64,000 bases of DNA from JAAYXS01 sp964550375 (GCA_964550375.1 CAZJYX010000013.1:35344-99343); one strand, 5' to 3'. Counted from the first letter of the stretch, positions 1-9,318 are shown. Notes: generated by a model from the letters alone, not told the origin. Numbers and translations: made by a program.

Positions 1-989
1 TCGGCCAGTACGCCCCCTACCTGCGCCAGGTGCTTGATGAACAGGGTCTTGGCGAGGTCCTGATCCTCTCCCCCAACAGCGCCACGAACTATCGCGAGGT
101 CGGCGAGCACGGCCCCGAGATGATCCGCACCGCCTGGCTCGGCATCGTTGCCGGCGACCTCGTCACGCGTCTGCTGCTCAAGACCCGACCATACGAACTT
201 CATGCCGGCGACACCGACGCCGTTTTCGCGCAGGCCGTCGAGACGCTGGAGCAGACCGTCGCCCGCTCCGACCTGTCATCCGGCGCCAAGGCCAAGGCCC
301 TGGCCCACGACATGGCGGAGCTGCGGCAGCGCTTCCGGGCCATCCCCGCCCGCTATGAGAAGGGCCGGCCTTTCATCGGCGTCGTCGGCGAGATCTTCTG
401 CCGCCTCAATACGTTCAGCAACGACGACGCGGTCCGCCGGGTTGAGAAGCTGGGCGGCGAGTGCTGGCTCTCCGATGTCACCGAGTGGCTGTGGTACACG
501 GATCACAGCCGCGGCAAGGATGTCGTGCGCGACTTCGGCCGCTGCAGTTGGCCGGCCGTGAAGCACAAGATCCGCTCCTGGGTGCAGCGCCGCTACGAAC
601 ACACGATCATGGCCCCCCTCGCGCACGACTTCCGCGGCTACGAGGAGCCGCACGACATTGCCGAGGTACTCGCCGACGCCGAGCCCTACCTGCCGCCGCG
701 CGGCTCCGAAGGCGAGATGACGCTCAGCGTGGGCAAGTCCGTCTACCTCTACCGCAAGGGCATCGACGGCGTGATCGACATCAGCCCGTTCACGTGCATG
801 AACGGTATCGTCAGCGAGGCGGTCTATCCGGCCCTCAGCACTGACCACGACAACCTGCCCATCCGTTCGCTCTACTTCGACAAGGCCAGCACGAACGTGG
901 ACCGCGATATTGAGATTTTCCTGGACCTGGCGCGCGCCTACCAGCGTCGAAAACGCCATCAGCGCGTCTACCCCGACTACTTCAAATGA
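1..989 (+). CDS. 2-hydroxyacyl-CoA dehydratase / activase-type protein (C-terminal part, 5' truncated)
   Basis: The reading frame is open from base 3 with no stop, so the gene begins outside the window; 328 residues are visible. The sequence resembles the C-terminal half of large proteins that combine a 2-hydroxyglutaryl-CoA dehydratase activator with a DUF2229/HgdB-like component. Family-like features are the start GQYAPYLRQVL, the segment FIGVVGEIFCRLNTFSND and a late cysteine in SPFTCMNGIVSEA. In known members these cysteines hold an iron-sulfur cluster used in ATP-driven one-electron transfer to radical dehydratases or reductases. The substrate of this group is not known. The stop is followed after 48 bases by a radical SAM gene on the same strand, so the two may be co-transcribed. 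The family assignment is from recalled motifs; the activator domain itself is not in view. Confidence 0.72.
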   Translation, partial: GQYAPYLRQVLDEQGLGEVLILSPNSATNYREVGEHGPEMIRTAWLGIVAGDLVTRLLLKTRPYELHAGDTDAVFAQAVETLEQTVARSDLSSGAKAKALAHDMAELRQRFRAIPARYEKGRPFIGVVGEIFCRLNTFSNDDAVRRVEKLGGECWLSDVTEWLWYTDHSRGKDVVRDFGRCSWPAVKHKIRSWVQRRYEHTIMAPLAHDFRGYEEPHDIAEVLADAEPYLPPRGSEGEMTLSVGKSVYLYRKGIDGVIDISPFTCMNGIVSEAVYPALSTDHDNLPIRSLYFDKASTNVDRDIEIFLDLARAYQRRKRHQRVYPDYFK

Positions 990-1037
990 GTACAATTCTG
1001 GCTACTGGCTCAGGCAGGCCCGGAACATAGCCGCCTG

Positions 1038-3131
1038 GTGACAGCGGAGCCCGAAATGCCGGAACCGCGAACTCGGCCCCCAACGAACTCATTGCAGACC
1101 CAGCCGCTGACGCCGTCCGGGAGCGCTCCCGAACAGGACGGCACGCTGTGCCCAATCTGCCGCGAGCACGCCCCCAGCTTCGTGATTCCAACGCCGGCCG
1201 CCGACGACGAGCAGCGTTCCGGCGTGCCACACCGGCCGTTGCAGGAGATTCACCGGCAAGCCGTCGGCGACGGGGATGCCCAGACGGAATTGGAACGCTT
1301 CAAGCTCGAAATGCGGCGCTATGCGCCCGTTCAGAAGGGCATCAAGGGGCTGCCCTGGCGCGGCAGTTGGCTGTGCGGCCGTTGCGACGAGATCGTGCCC
1401 GGGCAGTTCGTATATGACGAAGCGGCCGACGCCATCGACCTGGAGCTGGCCTGCCCGACCTGCGGCACGTACCGGGAGCGCCACCAGGACGCGCTGTTCG
1501 TGAAGCAGCGCCCGCCGGCCCATCACCGGCAGCCCGGCGAGACGTACTCGGGCTTTCCGATCCGGCCGATCCTGACCGAGTTGCCCCGTACGGTCGAAAC
1601 GCTCTGCCCGGAATGCTCGTCGCTGATCCTCGGCCGCTACTTCGTAAAAGACCGGGCGGTCTGGATTGAGAAGACCTGCCCCGAGCACGGCTATTTCCGC
1701 GACAAGATCAACTCCGACGTCGAGCTGTATCTGCGCGGCACGCGGAGCGGCTTTCAGGATGAACGCGGCGTTTTCCAGCCACAGGTTGAGGGCGGCAGCG
1801 CTTGTCCGACCGACTGCGGCTTGTGCAACCAGCATCACAGCACGTCCTGCCTGGCCCAGATCGACCTGACCAACCGCTGCAACCTGGCTTGCCCGGTCTG
1901 CTTCGCCAGTGCCAACCAGGCCGGCTACGTGGCCGAGCCCGACTACGAAGTCGTGGTGGAGATGCTTCAGACCTTGCGCAACCAGCACCCCCACCCGGCT
2001 ACGGCCATCCAGTTCACCGGCGGCGAGCCGACCTTGCACCCGGATTTCCTGCGCATCATCCGCCAGGCGAACGAGCTGGGCTTCTCACACGTGCAGATCG
2101 CCACCAACGGGCTGTTGCTGGCTGACCTGGACTTCGCCCAGCGTGCCGCCGAGGCCGGCCTCCACACGCTCTACATGCAGTTCGACGGCCTCGACGATGG
2201 TCTGTACCAGGAGCTGCGCGGCCGCAAGCTGCTCGAGCGGAAGCTGGCCACGATCGAGAACTGCCGCCGCACGGGGATGAAGGTCTGCCTGGTCCCCACG
2301 CTTGTGAAGGGTGTCAACGACAACCAGGTCGGCCCCCTCCTGCGCTTCGCGGCGGAAAACGCCGACGTTATCAGTGCTATCGCCTACCAGCCGGTGGCCT
2401 TCACCGGCCGCATCAGCCGCGAGGACCTGGCGCAGAAGCGCTACACGCTGGGGGACCTGGCGCACGACCTGTCCGCGGCGGCCGGTGCCGACCTGCACCG
2501 CGACTTTTTTCCGCTGAACCACATTGCCCCCCTGTCCCGCATCATGCAGACGCTGGACGGCAAGCCCAAGATCCGGCCGAGTTGCCACAGCGACTGCGCC
2601 TTCGGCACGTACTTCTTCGTTACGCCCGAGCACGAACTGATCCCCATCCCCGGCGTGTTCGACACGATGCGGCTGTTCTCCGGCCTCAACGAGTTGGCCG
2701 CCCGGATCGAGCGCACGCGTCCGGACCAGCGTGCCAACTGGCGCGACCGCATCAGCATGCTGTGGACGTTCCTGCGCAGCTATCGGTGGCGTTCCGCCGA
2801 CCGCCGCGTCAACCCGCTGACTTTCATGCACGCCTTGCGCGGCATGACCAACAAGCGCCACGGCCGCGGCAGCGCCGGCCGGCGCACCTACCGCACGCTC
2901 ATGGCGGCCGGCATGCACTTCATGGACCGCTACAACTATGACACGGAGCGCATCCGCCGCTGCGTAATCCTCTACAGCACCGTGGACGGCGTATACCCGT
3001 TCTGCACCATCAACGGCGGGCCGACCTACCGCCCGTTCATCGAGAAGATGCTGGCGCAGCCCATCGCCGAGTGGCGGGCCGCACAGGCCGACCGGACGCC
3101 CACGCCCACCACCGCCGCCGACAACGCCTGA
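1038..3131 (+). CDS. radical SAM protein of the MJ0619 / tetraether lipid synthase (Tes)-like family
   Basis: A 697-residue protein. The radical SAM CxxxCxxC motif is CNLACPVC at Cys281, Cys285 and Cys288, preceded by IDLTNR as in MJ0619-type proteins. Upstream are several CxxC pairs (CPIC near residue 38, CGRC, CPTC, CPEC with CPEH, CPTDCGLC), which probably bind extra Fe-S clusters or zinc. The tail has RRCVILYSTVDG and PFCTING, also family-typical. Characterised relatives include archaeal Tes, which joins lipid tails, and MJ0619, annotated as a pterin methyltransferase. Which chemistry applies here cannot be read from sequence. The GTG at 1038 is used; an in-frame ATG at 1056 is an alternative start. 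About 100 N-terminal residues look longer than in typical members. It follows the CoA-dehydratase-like gene closely, and both products would be oxygen-sensitive Fe-S enzymes. Confidence 0.82.
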   Translation: MTAEPEMPEPRTRPPTNSLQTQPLTPSGSAPEQDGTLCPICREHAPSFVIPTPAADDEQRSGVPHRPLQEIHRQAVGDGDAQTELERFKLEMRRYAPVQKGIKGLPWRGSWLCGRCDEIVPGQFVYDEAADAIDLELACPTCGTYRERHQDALFVKQRPPAHHRQPGETYSGFPIRPILTELPRTVETLCPECSSLILGRYFVKDRAVWIEKTCPEHGYFRDKINSDVELYLRGTRSGFQDERGVFQPQVEGGSACPTDCGLCNQHHSTSCLAQIDLTNRCNLACPVCFASANQAGYVAEPDYEVVVEMLQTLRNQHPHPATAIQFTGGEPTLHPDFLRIIRQANELGFSHVQIATNGLLLADLDFAQRAAEAGLHTLYMQFDGLDDGLYQELRGRKLLERKLATIENCRRTGMKVCLVPTLVKGVNDNQVGPLLRFAAENADVISAIAYQPVAFTGRISREDLAQKRYTLGDLAHDLSAAAGADLHRDFFPLNHIAPLSRIMQTLDGKPKIRPSCHSDCAFGTYFFVTPEHELIPIPGVFDTMRLFSGLNELAARIERTRPDQRANWRDRISMLWTFLRSYRWRSADRRVNPLTFMHALRGMTNKRHGRGSAGRRTYRTLMAAGMHFMDRYNYDTERIRRCVILYSTVDGVYPFCTINGGPTYRPFIEKMLAQPIAEWRAAQADRTPTPTTAADNA

Positions 3132-3177
3132 CCGGGCCATTGCCAGCGGCCGTCCCATACGCCACCCTACACGCGCC

Positions 3178-5532
3178 ATGAAAGCCACGCGCTTCGTCAG
3201 CCGAAGGTCTGCCCCGACCGCACGCCGGACGGCACTCACATTCGGCGCGCTTGTATGCGTCCTTGGCGTGACGGCGCCGGCGCGCTCCGGGCCCCATCCG
3301 TGCCTGTTGATAAGTCGCGAGGACGTGCCGCGGCTGCAGCATGTGTGCGGTGCGCCGACGGCGGCGCCGCCTGAGGCCGGCGCGCTGCGCGCCGCGGGGC
3401 GCGCGGCTGAGTTCCAGGAGCTGCGCGCGTACTTCGCTGGACGGATCGACGCCGGCATTCTGCCCGGCGAGGTCACGGCGGCCGCCTTTCTGCATCTGGT
3501 GGACCCGAGTGATCGGCTGGATCGGGCGCGCGTCGCCCTCGTGACGAACGCCCTGAGCGATACGGAGTTCCTCCTCGACGGACTCCTGGAAGCCGTCATC
3601 GCCCTGGATTGGTGCTTCGACGCTGTCCCCGCGGAGGCGCGGCGCAGCTTTTTCACGCTGCTGACGCAGCGCGCCCGGCCGCTTACAGCCGCCGACAGTC
3701 CCCTTGACCACCGCGCCTTCCGCGACCAGCTCGCCCTGCTCGCCGCCGCCAGCGCTTTCGACGAACAGGACATTCCCGGGGCCCTCTGGGCCGAGACCCG
3801 CCAGCGCGTGCTCGCGGCCGGCCGGGAGTACCTGGAATCGACCCTGCCGGCTTTCGTGCAGGGGCGCGGCCGCGCTCCCACCAGCCCCACGGCCGGCCCA
3901 GCCGAGGAGCATGACACCGCCCTGCTGCTTGAGTTCGGCCGGGTCCTGCTGGAGCGCGACCTGTGGCCGGCGCACCGCGAGTCCGTCGGCCGCTGGCTCG
4001 AACACTACGTGTACGGCTCGTTCGTGCATCCCGCCCTGCAGCACAGCTTCATTCGCGACGATGGCAACTCCGCCCCGCTGACGCCCGCGCCGCGCTGGGA
4101 CGGACTGCTGCCGATCACCGCCCATCTGATCGCGGCCCGCACGCTTGATCCCGCCGCGGCCTTCATCGCACGCCGCGTCGAGCAGCGCCTCCGCGGACCG
4201 GCCGCCGAGCCGCGCGCCAAGCCCTGGCTGTGGGTCCCCATCGTCTTCGAGATCAGTGCCATCGAGCGCTGCGATTATGGCCGACTGCCGCTGGCGCGCA
4301 ACTTCGGCGGCGCGGTCGCGTTCCGCGCCGCCGGCGCCGCGGCCGAGACGGGCATCTGGATCGAGGCCGGCCAACCCTATCTGCGTCAGCGGCAGCACTA
4401 CGACGCCGGCCATTTCCTGATTTACGCCGACGGCGGCCAACTCACGGTCGATGCCGGCGACGACATCATGTTTGAAGCCACGCCCGGCAAGAACGGCCGG
4501 CAGCGCCTCGGAAACCAGGCGCGACCATTCGACTTCGAGCAGTTCAACACCGCCACCATCGCTCACAACTGCCTGCTGCTCTGGGACCCCCTCATGGTGC
4601 AGCGCTGGCAGGGGCAGCGCTACGAACCGATCGGCGGCCAGCGCCCCGTCACGGGCACGTGCACCGACTTCGCGCGACTCGCACAGGACCGCGACCGCCA
4701 GACCGGCCGAATGCTGGCCTACGGGCAACGCCGCGACACCGCCTACCTGGCGCTCGACCTCCAACCGGCTTACGACCGCCGCTCCGCCGCACACTACACG
4801 CGCGAGTTCATCTTCCTGGCACCGCAAGCCCTGCTCGTGATCGACCGTGTGAGACCGGCCGCCCAGACGGTCACCCCCGTCTGGATCGTTAACGTGCCGG
4901 CGCGGCCCAGCGCTGACGGCGGCGACCTGCCGTCGAACGCGCGCGTGGCCGGCCCAACGAACGACGCCGGCGTTTGGCGGCTCGACCAGGCCGGCGCGCT
5001 GCGCTGGAGCGATCGCGACGGCGCCCTCAACATGATCCCCCTGCTGCCCGCGCAGCGCCGTCTACGCATCGTCGGCGGACCGGCACAACGGGCCACCATC
5101 GCCGCCGGGTCGTTCGCCGGCCGCAGCTACCTGGGCGGCAGCGCCACCGGGTTCGAGCGTCGGGTGCGCCCCTTCGGTCACATTGAGCCCGACAACGCCT
5201 GGTATGAACTCGGCCAACCCACGCTGCTCGGGCCGACCTTCGGCCGCGCGCCCCTTTGGGGCCGGGTCGAGCTGGAGCCGACAACGCAGCAGGACGCCCA
5301 CGTTTTTGTCACACTGCTGGTGGTCGAAGCCGTAGATACACCTGTTCCGGCCGATGCCGCCGCGCGACTCGCGGATGAGCACATTCACATCTCGCTCGAC
5401 ATCGACGGACAGAAGACCAACATCCAACTCCCCGGCGAACTCGCCATCGGCGGCAGCATCAGCCGGCTCGGCGCGGACACGTTCACCCTGCCTGTGACTG
5501 TGGAGCCTGACCCGCCACTGCCAACGAACTAG
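3178..5532 (+). CDS. secreted heparinase II/III-like protein
   Basis: A 784-residue protein with an N-terminal signal peptide: basic residues to about 20, a hydrophobic stretch LTFGALVCVLGV, then a cleavage region near residue 37. The first half is helix-rich, as in the (alpha/alpha) toroid of polysaccharide lyases. Residues from about 380 resemble the heparinase II/III beta-sandwich domain, for example YDAGHFLIYADGGQLTVDAG and FNTATIAHNCLLLW. Family members cleave acidic polysaccharides by beta-elimination in the periplasm or outside the cell; the substrate here is unknown. It starts 46 bases after the radical SAM gene with no clear Shine-Dalgarno site. The next gene on this strand is about 500 bases away, with a strong hairpin in between. 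Confidence 0.72.
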   Translation: MKATRFVSRRSAPTARRTALTFGALVCVLGVTAPARSGPHPCLLISREDVPRLQHVCGAPTAAPPEAGALRAAGRAAEFQELRAYFAGRIDAGILPGEVTAAAFLHLVDPSDRLDRARVALVTNALSDTEFLLDGLLEAVIALDWCFDAVPAEARRSFFTLLTQRARPLTAADSPLDHRAFRDQLALLAAASAFDEQDIPGALWAETRQRVLAAGREYLESTLPAFVQGRGRAPTSPTAGPAEEHDTALLLEFGRVLLERDLWPAHRESVGRWLEHYVYGSFVHPALQHSFIRDDGNSAPLTPAPRWDGLLPITAHLIAARTLDPAAAFIARRVEQRLRGPAAEPRAKPWLWVPIVFEISAIERCDYGRLPLARNFGGAVAFRAAGAAAETGIWIEAGQPYLRQRQHYDAGHFLIYADGGQLTVDAGDDIMFEATPGKNGRQRLGNQARPFDFEQFNTATIAHNCLLLWDPLMVQRWQGQRYEPIGGQRPVTGTCTDFARLAQDRDRQTGRMLAYGQRRDTAYLALDLQPAYDRRSAAHYTREFIFLAPQALLVIDRVRPAAQTVTPVWIVNVPARPSADGGDLPSNARVAGPTNDAGVWRLDQAGALRWSDRDGALNMIPLLPAQRRLRIVGGPAQRATIAAGSFAGRSYLGGSATGFERRVRPFGHIEPDNAWYELGQPTLLGPTFGRAPLWGRVELEPTTQQDAHVFVTLLVVEAVDTPVPADAAARLADEHIHISLDIDGQKTNIQLPGELAIGGSISRLGADTFTLPVTVEPDPPLPTN

Positions 5533-6046
5533 CGCCGCACGTCCAGACACCTGGGGGGCAAACCTGGGCCGGCCCATTACCCACAATGGCCAGATTCTCC
5601 CCAATCAGGGGGCGTCTCGCAGAGCGCCACCGCAAGCCAACCAGACACAAATGCTTGTCATACAGCCTGTTACACCCAGCCAGCCGACATACCGAACTGC
5701 TGGAACACCAGTTGCGACTATCAGCGCAGAAGCGTCGGGCCGTGCCAGGGAGCCGCACGACTCGGCGCTAGCACCCGCAGCCTCCAGGGCGCGGCGGATG
5801 AACTGGCCAGACGACAGCCGCGCCGGGTGCGACAAACGGAGCAGGGACCTCGACGGCTAATACATGGAGCCCGGCAGTCGCCGTTCGAGGTCCCACTTTT
5901 ATTGCGCGCCGCGCACATACCACGCCCCCTGTCGCCCCATTGACCCTGCCGCCCCACCCCGACAGAATGGCCCGGTCGTGCGGCGCGGTCGCCAACGGCT
6001 GAACCGGGCGGCGGGAATCGCGTAGGATCCGCGCGTGGAGTGCGCC
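5533..6046. other. 514-base intergenic region with a terminator-like hairpin
   Basis: I see no convincing protein-coding gene here; the short open frames in this stretch have no recognisable similarity. The main structure is a long inverted repeat at 5844-5894 followed by a U-rich tract. The 300 bases before it could be an untranslated tail of the heparinase-like gene or an independent small RNA. Confidence 0.5.
5844..5904 (+). terminator. strong intrinsic-terminator-like hairpin
   Basis: GGGACCTCGACGGC (5844-5857) pairs with GCCGTTCGAGGTCCC (5880-5894). This gives 14 base pairs with one bulged T and a 22-base loop. ACTTTTATT follows directly. The hairpin lies 311 bases after the heparinase-like stop codon, so it either ends a long 3' UTR or a separate small transcript. 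Confidence 0.55.
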
Positions 6047-6931
6047 ATGCTGTTTTTGCGGTTGCTGCGCCCGGCGCAGTGGTCCAAGAATCTCTTCCTC
6101 TTCGCCGGCCTGGTATTCGGCCACAAGCTGACCGACCTCCCCAGCGTGGCGGCGGCCGTGGTGGGCTTCGTCTGCTTCACGCTGCTGAGCAGTTCCGTCT
6201 ACATCGTCAACGACATTCGCGACCGCGATGATGATCGTCTCCATCCCCGCAAGCGCCTGCGCCCTATCGCGGCCGGCCAGATCAGCCCCCAGACCGCCGC
6301 CCTCATCGCAGCAGTACTGCTGGCCCTGGGCCTGGCGGCCAGTTGGGTGCTTAGCCCGCGCTTCTTTGCGGTCGGCGCTGCTTACATAGCGCTCCAGTCG
6401 GCCTACACCTTCGGCGTCAAGCACGTGGCCCTGCTTGACGTGATCAGCATCGGCCTGGGCTTCGTGCTGCGGGCCGTCGCCGGAGCAGTCGCCGTCGACG
6501 TAGAAATCTCGCACTGGCTCGTCGTCTGCACGTTCACGCTCTGCCTCTTCATGGGCTTCAGCAAGCGCCGTTGCGAACTGAACACCCTCGTGGAGAACGG
6601 CAATGACGACCCCGGCCGCCACCGCCGCACGCTGTCGGCTTACACGCCCGACCTGCTGAACCACTTCACGACGCTGACCGCCGGCATCGCCGTGCTCAGC
6701 TTCCTGCTGTACGCGACCGACGTCCGAACGGTCCGTGAGTTCGGCTCGAATTACCTGGTTTATACACTGCCGATCGTCGTTTACGCCGTCTTCCGCTTCG
6801 CCTACCTGGTCGAGCACGGGCGTGTGGACGGACCCACCGATGTCCTCATGCGTGACCGCCCCTTCCAAATCGCCATCTTAGCCTGGGGCCTGGCCGCGAT
6901 TGCGATCGTCTACGGCCCCTTCCACGCCTGA
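6047..6931 (+). CDS. UbiA-family prenyltransferase (decaprenyl-phosphate phosphoribosyltransferase-like)
   Basis: A 294-residue integral membrane protein. It begins LFLRLLRPAQWSKN, typical of the bacterial UbiA branch that includes 5-phosphoribosyl-decaprenyl-phosphate synthase. The Mg-prenyl-diphosphate motif is present: Asn55-Asp56 followed by Asp59 and Asp61-63, then LHPRKRLRPIAAG. About eight hydrophobic segments follow. Family members attach a polyprenyl chain to an aromatic acceptor or to phosphoribose; the DPPR-like start favours the latter but does not prove it. The ATG at 6047 is preferred to a GTG at 6035 because GGAG (6037-6040) sits six bases upstream of it. The gene is convergent with pyrF. 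Confidence 0.78.
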   Translation: MLFLRLLRPAQWSKNLFLFAGLVFGHKLTDLPSVAAAVVGFVCFTLLSSSVYIVNDIRDRDDDRLHPRKRLRPIAAGQISPQTAALIAAVLLALGLAASWVLSPRFFAVGAAYIALQSAYTFGVKHVALLDVISIGLGFVLRAVAGAVAVDVEISHWLVVCTFTLCLFMGFSKRRCELNTLVENGNDDPGRHRRTLSAYTPDLLNHFTTLTAGIAVLSFLLYATDVRTVREFGSNYLVYTLPIVVYAVFRFAYLVEHGRVDGPTDVLMRDRPFQIAILAWGLAAIAIVYGPFHA

Positions 6932-6980
6932 TGCACGACTTGTCCGCCCGTGCCACCGGGCAGCCTCAGCGCAGCCGTCC

Positions 6981-7901
6981 TCAGCCGCCCCGGCACAACG
7001 GAGCCACGTCCGCGGCGAAGCGCCGGGCCGCCTCGGCCACGCAGGCCTGCCAGTCATCTCCGAACCGCGCGGCATACTCCGGCTGCGAAAACGCGTAGAT
7101 CACCGAGCGCGACGCGTTCACCACCGCCCCGGTGCCATCCGACCGAAAACACGGCCGGCACGCCTCCGCACCGGCGCCCTGGGCGCCATAGCCCGGCACC
7201 AGCAGCGGCGTATGCGGCAACGCAGTCCGCAAAGCAACCGTGCTCTCCGCATCCTTGGGGGCGACAACCGCGCCGACGCACGAGAGCCCGCCGCGGCCGA
7301 GCAGGTCCGCACCCCAGCGCCGCACCAGTCCCGCCATGAACTCGTAGAAGCGGGCGGCGCCGCCGAACTCGTGCACCTCGTCGGCGCCCGGGTCGGATGG
7401 CCGCACCAACACGAAGACACCGCGACCATACTCACGCGCCGCCTCGATGAACGGCCGCACCGCGTTCTCACCAAGGTAGCCCGCCAACGTCACGGCGTCA
7501 GCAACGCCGGCCGGATCCACGTCTGCGAAGGCCGGATCCGCCAGGTGCCCCTGTGCGTACAGCCGCGCGGTGGAACCGATGTCGCCGCGCTTGATGTCAC
7601 CGATGACCAACAAGTCCAGTTCGTGCGCCGCCGCTATCAGCCGGTAGTACACTCGCACGCCGGCGTCACCGAGGGCCTCGAAGAAGGCCGAGTTGATCTT
7701 CACCGCCGGCACGACCGGCGCAACCGCCGCCAGTACGCCCCGGCCGAAGGCCTCCACGGCCACAACCGCGGCCGAGCGCGTCGTCGCCGCGGCGCGCAAC
7801 GCCGCCGGCAGAAGCTCGACCACCGGGTCCAGACCCACGACGGCCGGCGTGCCGCGCCCGGCAATCGCGGCCGTCAGCCGATCAGCAAAATGCTCCCGCA
7901 C
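6981..7901 (-). CDS. pyrF: orotidine 5'-phosphate decarboxylase, type 2
   Basis: Decarboxylates OMP to UMP, the last step of pyrimidine synthesis. VGLDPVVELLP near the start, AVKINSAFFEALG and the catalytic DIKRGDIGSTA are all present, with LVPGYGAQGAG near the C-terminus as in the longer type 2 enzymes; 306 residues is normal for that type. A GTG at 7907 overlaps the Shine-Dalgarno AGGAGG (7912-7907). The in-frame GTG at 7901, five bases downstream of it, is the more likely start. It follows the peroxiredoxin gene by 39 bases on the same strand and is probably co-transcribed with it. Confidence 0.93.
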   Translation of the reverse strand: MREHFADRLTAAIAGRGTPAVVGLDPVVELLPAALRAAATTRSAAVVAVEAFGRGVLAAVAPVVPAVKINSAFFEALGDAGVRVYYRLIAAAHELDLLVIGDIKRGDIGSTARLYAQGHLADPAFADVDPAGVADAVTLAGYLGENAVRPFIEAAREYGRGVFVLVRPSDPGADEVHEFGGAARFYEFMAGLVRRWGADLLGRGGLSCVGAVVAPKDAESTVALRTALPHTPLLVPGYGAQGAGAEACRPCFRSDGTGAVVNASRSVIYAFSQPEYAARFGDDWQACVAEAARRFAADVAPLCRGG

Positions 7902-7940
7902 ACCCACCTCCTGCCTACCGCCAAGCCAAACCGCCGACCA

Positions 7941-9047
7941 TTACAACTCGGGACGGCGCGCCCGGTCCAGCCAGTCGAGCACCTGCTCCGCGTGGCCGCC
8001 CGGCCGCACGTCCTCGAAGACCTGCGTAATAATGCCATCCTCGTCGATGATGAAGGTCGTGCGCTTCATACCGGTGCGCGTCGTCCCATCGGCACTGTCG
8101 CGCGCCCCCCACACGCCGTAACGCTCGGCGACCGCGTGGCTCTCATCAGACAACAAGGGGAACGGCAGCCCATACTTCTCCGCGAAGCGGGTGTGACTGC
8201 CCGGCTCATCCGGTGATACTCCCAGAAGCGCCACATTGCGCCCGTGAAACGCGCCATACTGGTCGCGGAAACCACAGGTCTCGCGCGTGCAACCCGGCGT
8301 CTCGTCGCGCGGATAGAAGAACAGAACGACCTGCTGCCCACGATACGACGCCAGCGTGTGCGTCTGCCCGCTGCCATCCGGCAGGGCGAAGTCCGGCGCC
8401 GGCGTCCCGATTGCCAGGGGGTGCGTCACCGGCCCCGGTATTGGCGGCTCAGCGGGCTCGGCCGGCGCCACGCGCGGCTCCACTTCGAAGTCATCCACGT
8501 CGAACAGCGTCGGCCCCGGCCGGCCGTTCGCGTCGAACATCTCGAAACTGCCGCCAGCCAGCCCAGGTTCCACATCGATCACCGGAACCGAGCCGCCCAG
8601 CGGCTCTTCGATCGGCGGCGGCGGCACAACCCGCGGCTCGACGACCACCGTGCGCGGCGCCGGCTGCTTGCGAGCGGCTGGCTTCTTCTTCGCAGCTACG
8701 CCGGCGGGCTTCCGCACGGCCTTCTTGGTGCCCTTCTTGCCGCCGGGCCTGGACGCCGGCCGGGCAGCTTTCTTCACTGTCGCCTTCTTCTTCGGCGCAG
8801 CCTTCTTCACCTTGGCCTTTGCGGCCTTCGGCCGAACGGCCGACTTGGTTGCAGCGCGTTTGGCTTTCTTCACCGCCTTCTTGACCGCCTTCTTCGCGAC
8901 CTTCTTCTTCGTGGCCTTGCGCACAACCTTCCGCGCGGCTGCTTTCGCGGTCTTCTTTCGCGCGGCCTTACCGGCCGGCTTGGCCTTGCTCTTCACCCCA
9001 CCCGCCTTCTTCGTCCGCTTGCGGCCGGCCGTCTTCTTCGTCGCCAT
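7941..9047 (-). CDS. bcp: peroxiredoxin Q (BCP) with a histone-H1-like lysine/alanine-rich N-terminal tail
   Basis: A 368-residue fusion. Residues 1 to about 130 are almost only Lys, Ala, Arg, Pro and Val in AKK/KKA repeats, like the C-terminal tail of eukaryotic H1 or bacterial Hc1/AlgP-type proteins. An acidic and proline-rich linker follows to about residue 210. Residues 215-368 are a complete thioredoxin-dependent thiol peroxidase: PAPDFALPDGSG, FFYPRDETPGC with peroxidatic Cys253, and resolving Cys258 in the ETCGFRD context. Peroxiredoxin Q reduces H2O2 and organic hydroperoxides. The tail should bind DNA or RNA, so the enzyme may protect the nucleoid; that role is inferred. It starts at an ATG and is followed by pyrF. 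The usual family length is about 155 residues, so the extension more than doubles it. Confidence 0.9.
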   Translation of the reverse strand: MATKKTAGRKRTKKAGGVKSKAKPAGKAARKKTAKAAARKVVRKATKKKVAKKAVKKAVKKAKRAATKSAVRPKAAKAKVKKAAPKKKATVKKAARPASRPGGKKGTKKAVRKPAGVAAKKKPAARKQPAPRTVVVEPRVVPPPPIEEPLGGSVPVIDVEPGLAGGSFEMFDANGRPGPTLFDVDDFEVEPRVAPAEPAEPPIPGPVTHPLAIGTPAPDFALPDGSGQTHTLASYRGQQVVLFFYPRDETPGCTRETCGFRDQYGAFHGRNVALLGVSPDEPGSHTRFAEKYGLPFPLLSDESHAVAERYGVWGARDSADGTTRTGMKRTTFIIDEDGIITQVFEDVRPGGHAEQVLDWLDRARRPEL

Positions 9048-9318
9048 GACGCACCCTCACTGACACCGTTAGAACACGCTGATGTGACACGATTCAGCAG
9101 CTACACGCCCAGAATGCTGCTGACCACTTGTGCAGACCCGCTGACTGATTCGGCCTCAAACTGCTGCTCTTCCACCAAGGCAGCCATTATCGGCAACTAG
9201 CGAGGCGCTTACATCATAGAACCGATCGTCCCGTTCCGCGACCCGCTGTAGCCAGGATATGCCAGCGTCAGCCGCCTGCGCACCGCCGCCTCTGGCAGGA
9301 GCAACACCACGAACGCAC

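Noticed and set aside
2085..3917. 610-codon minus-strand open frame
   Set aside because: It is antisense to the radical SAM and heparinase-like genes, is Arg/Ala/Ser-rich and has no domain; a shadow frame of G+C-rich coding DNA.
5880..5894. GTTCGAGGTCCC resembling a tRNA T-arm
   Set aside because: The flanking bases do not form a T-stem; the segment is instead one arm of a long inverted repeat.
8600..9040. Repetitive DNA in the lysine/alanine-rich stretch
   Set aside because: The repetition is at protein level (AAG/GCC-type codons in one frame) and not a DNA tandem repeat of fixed unit.
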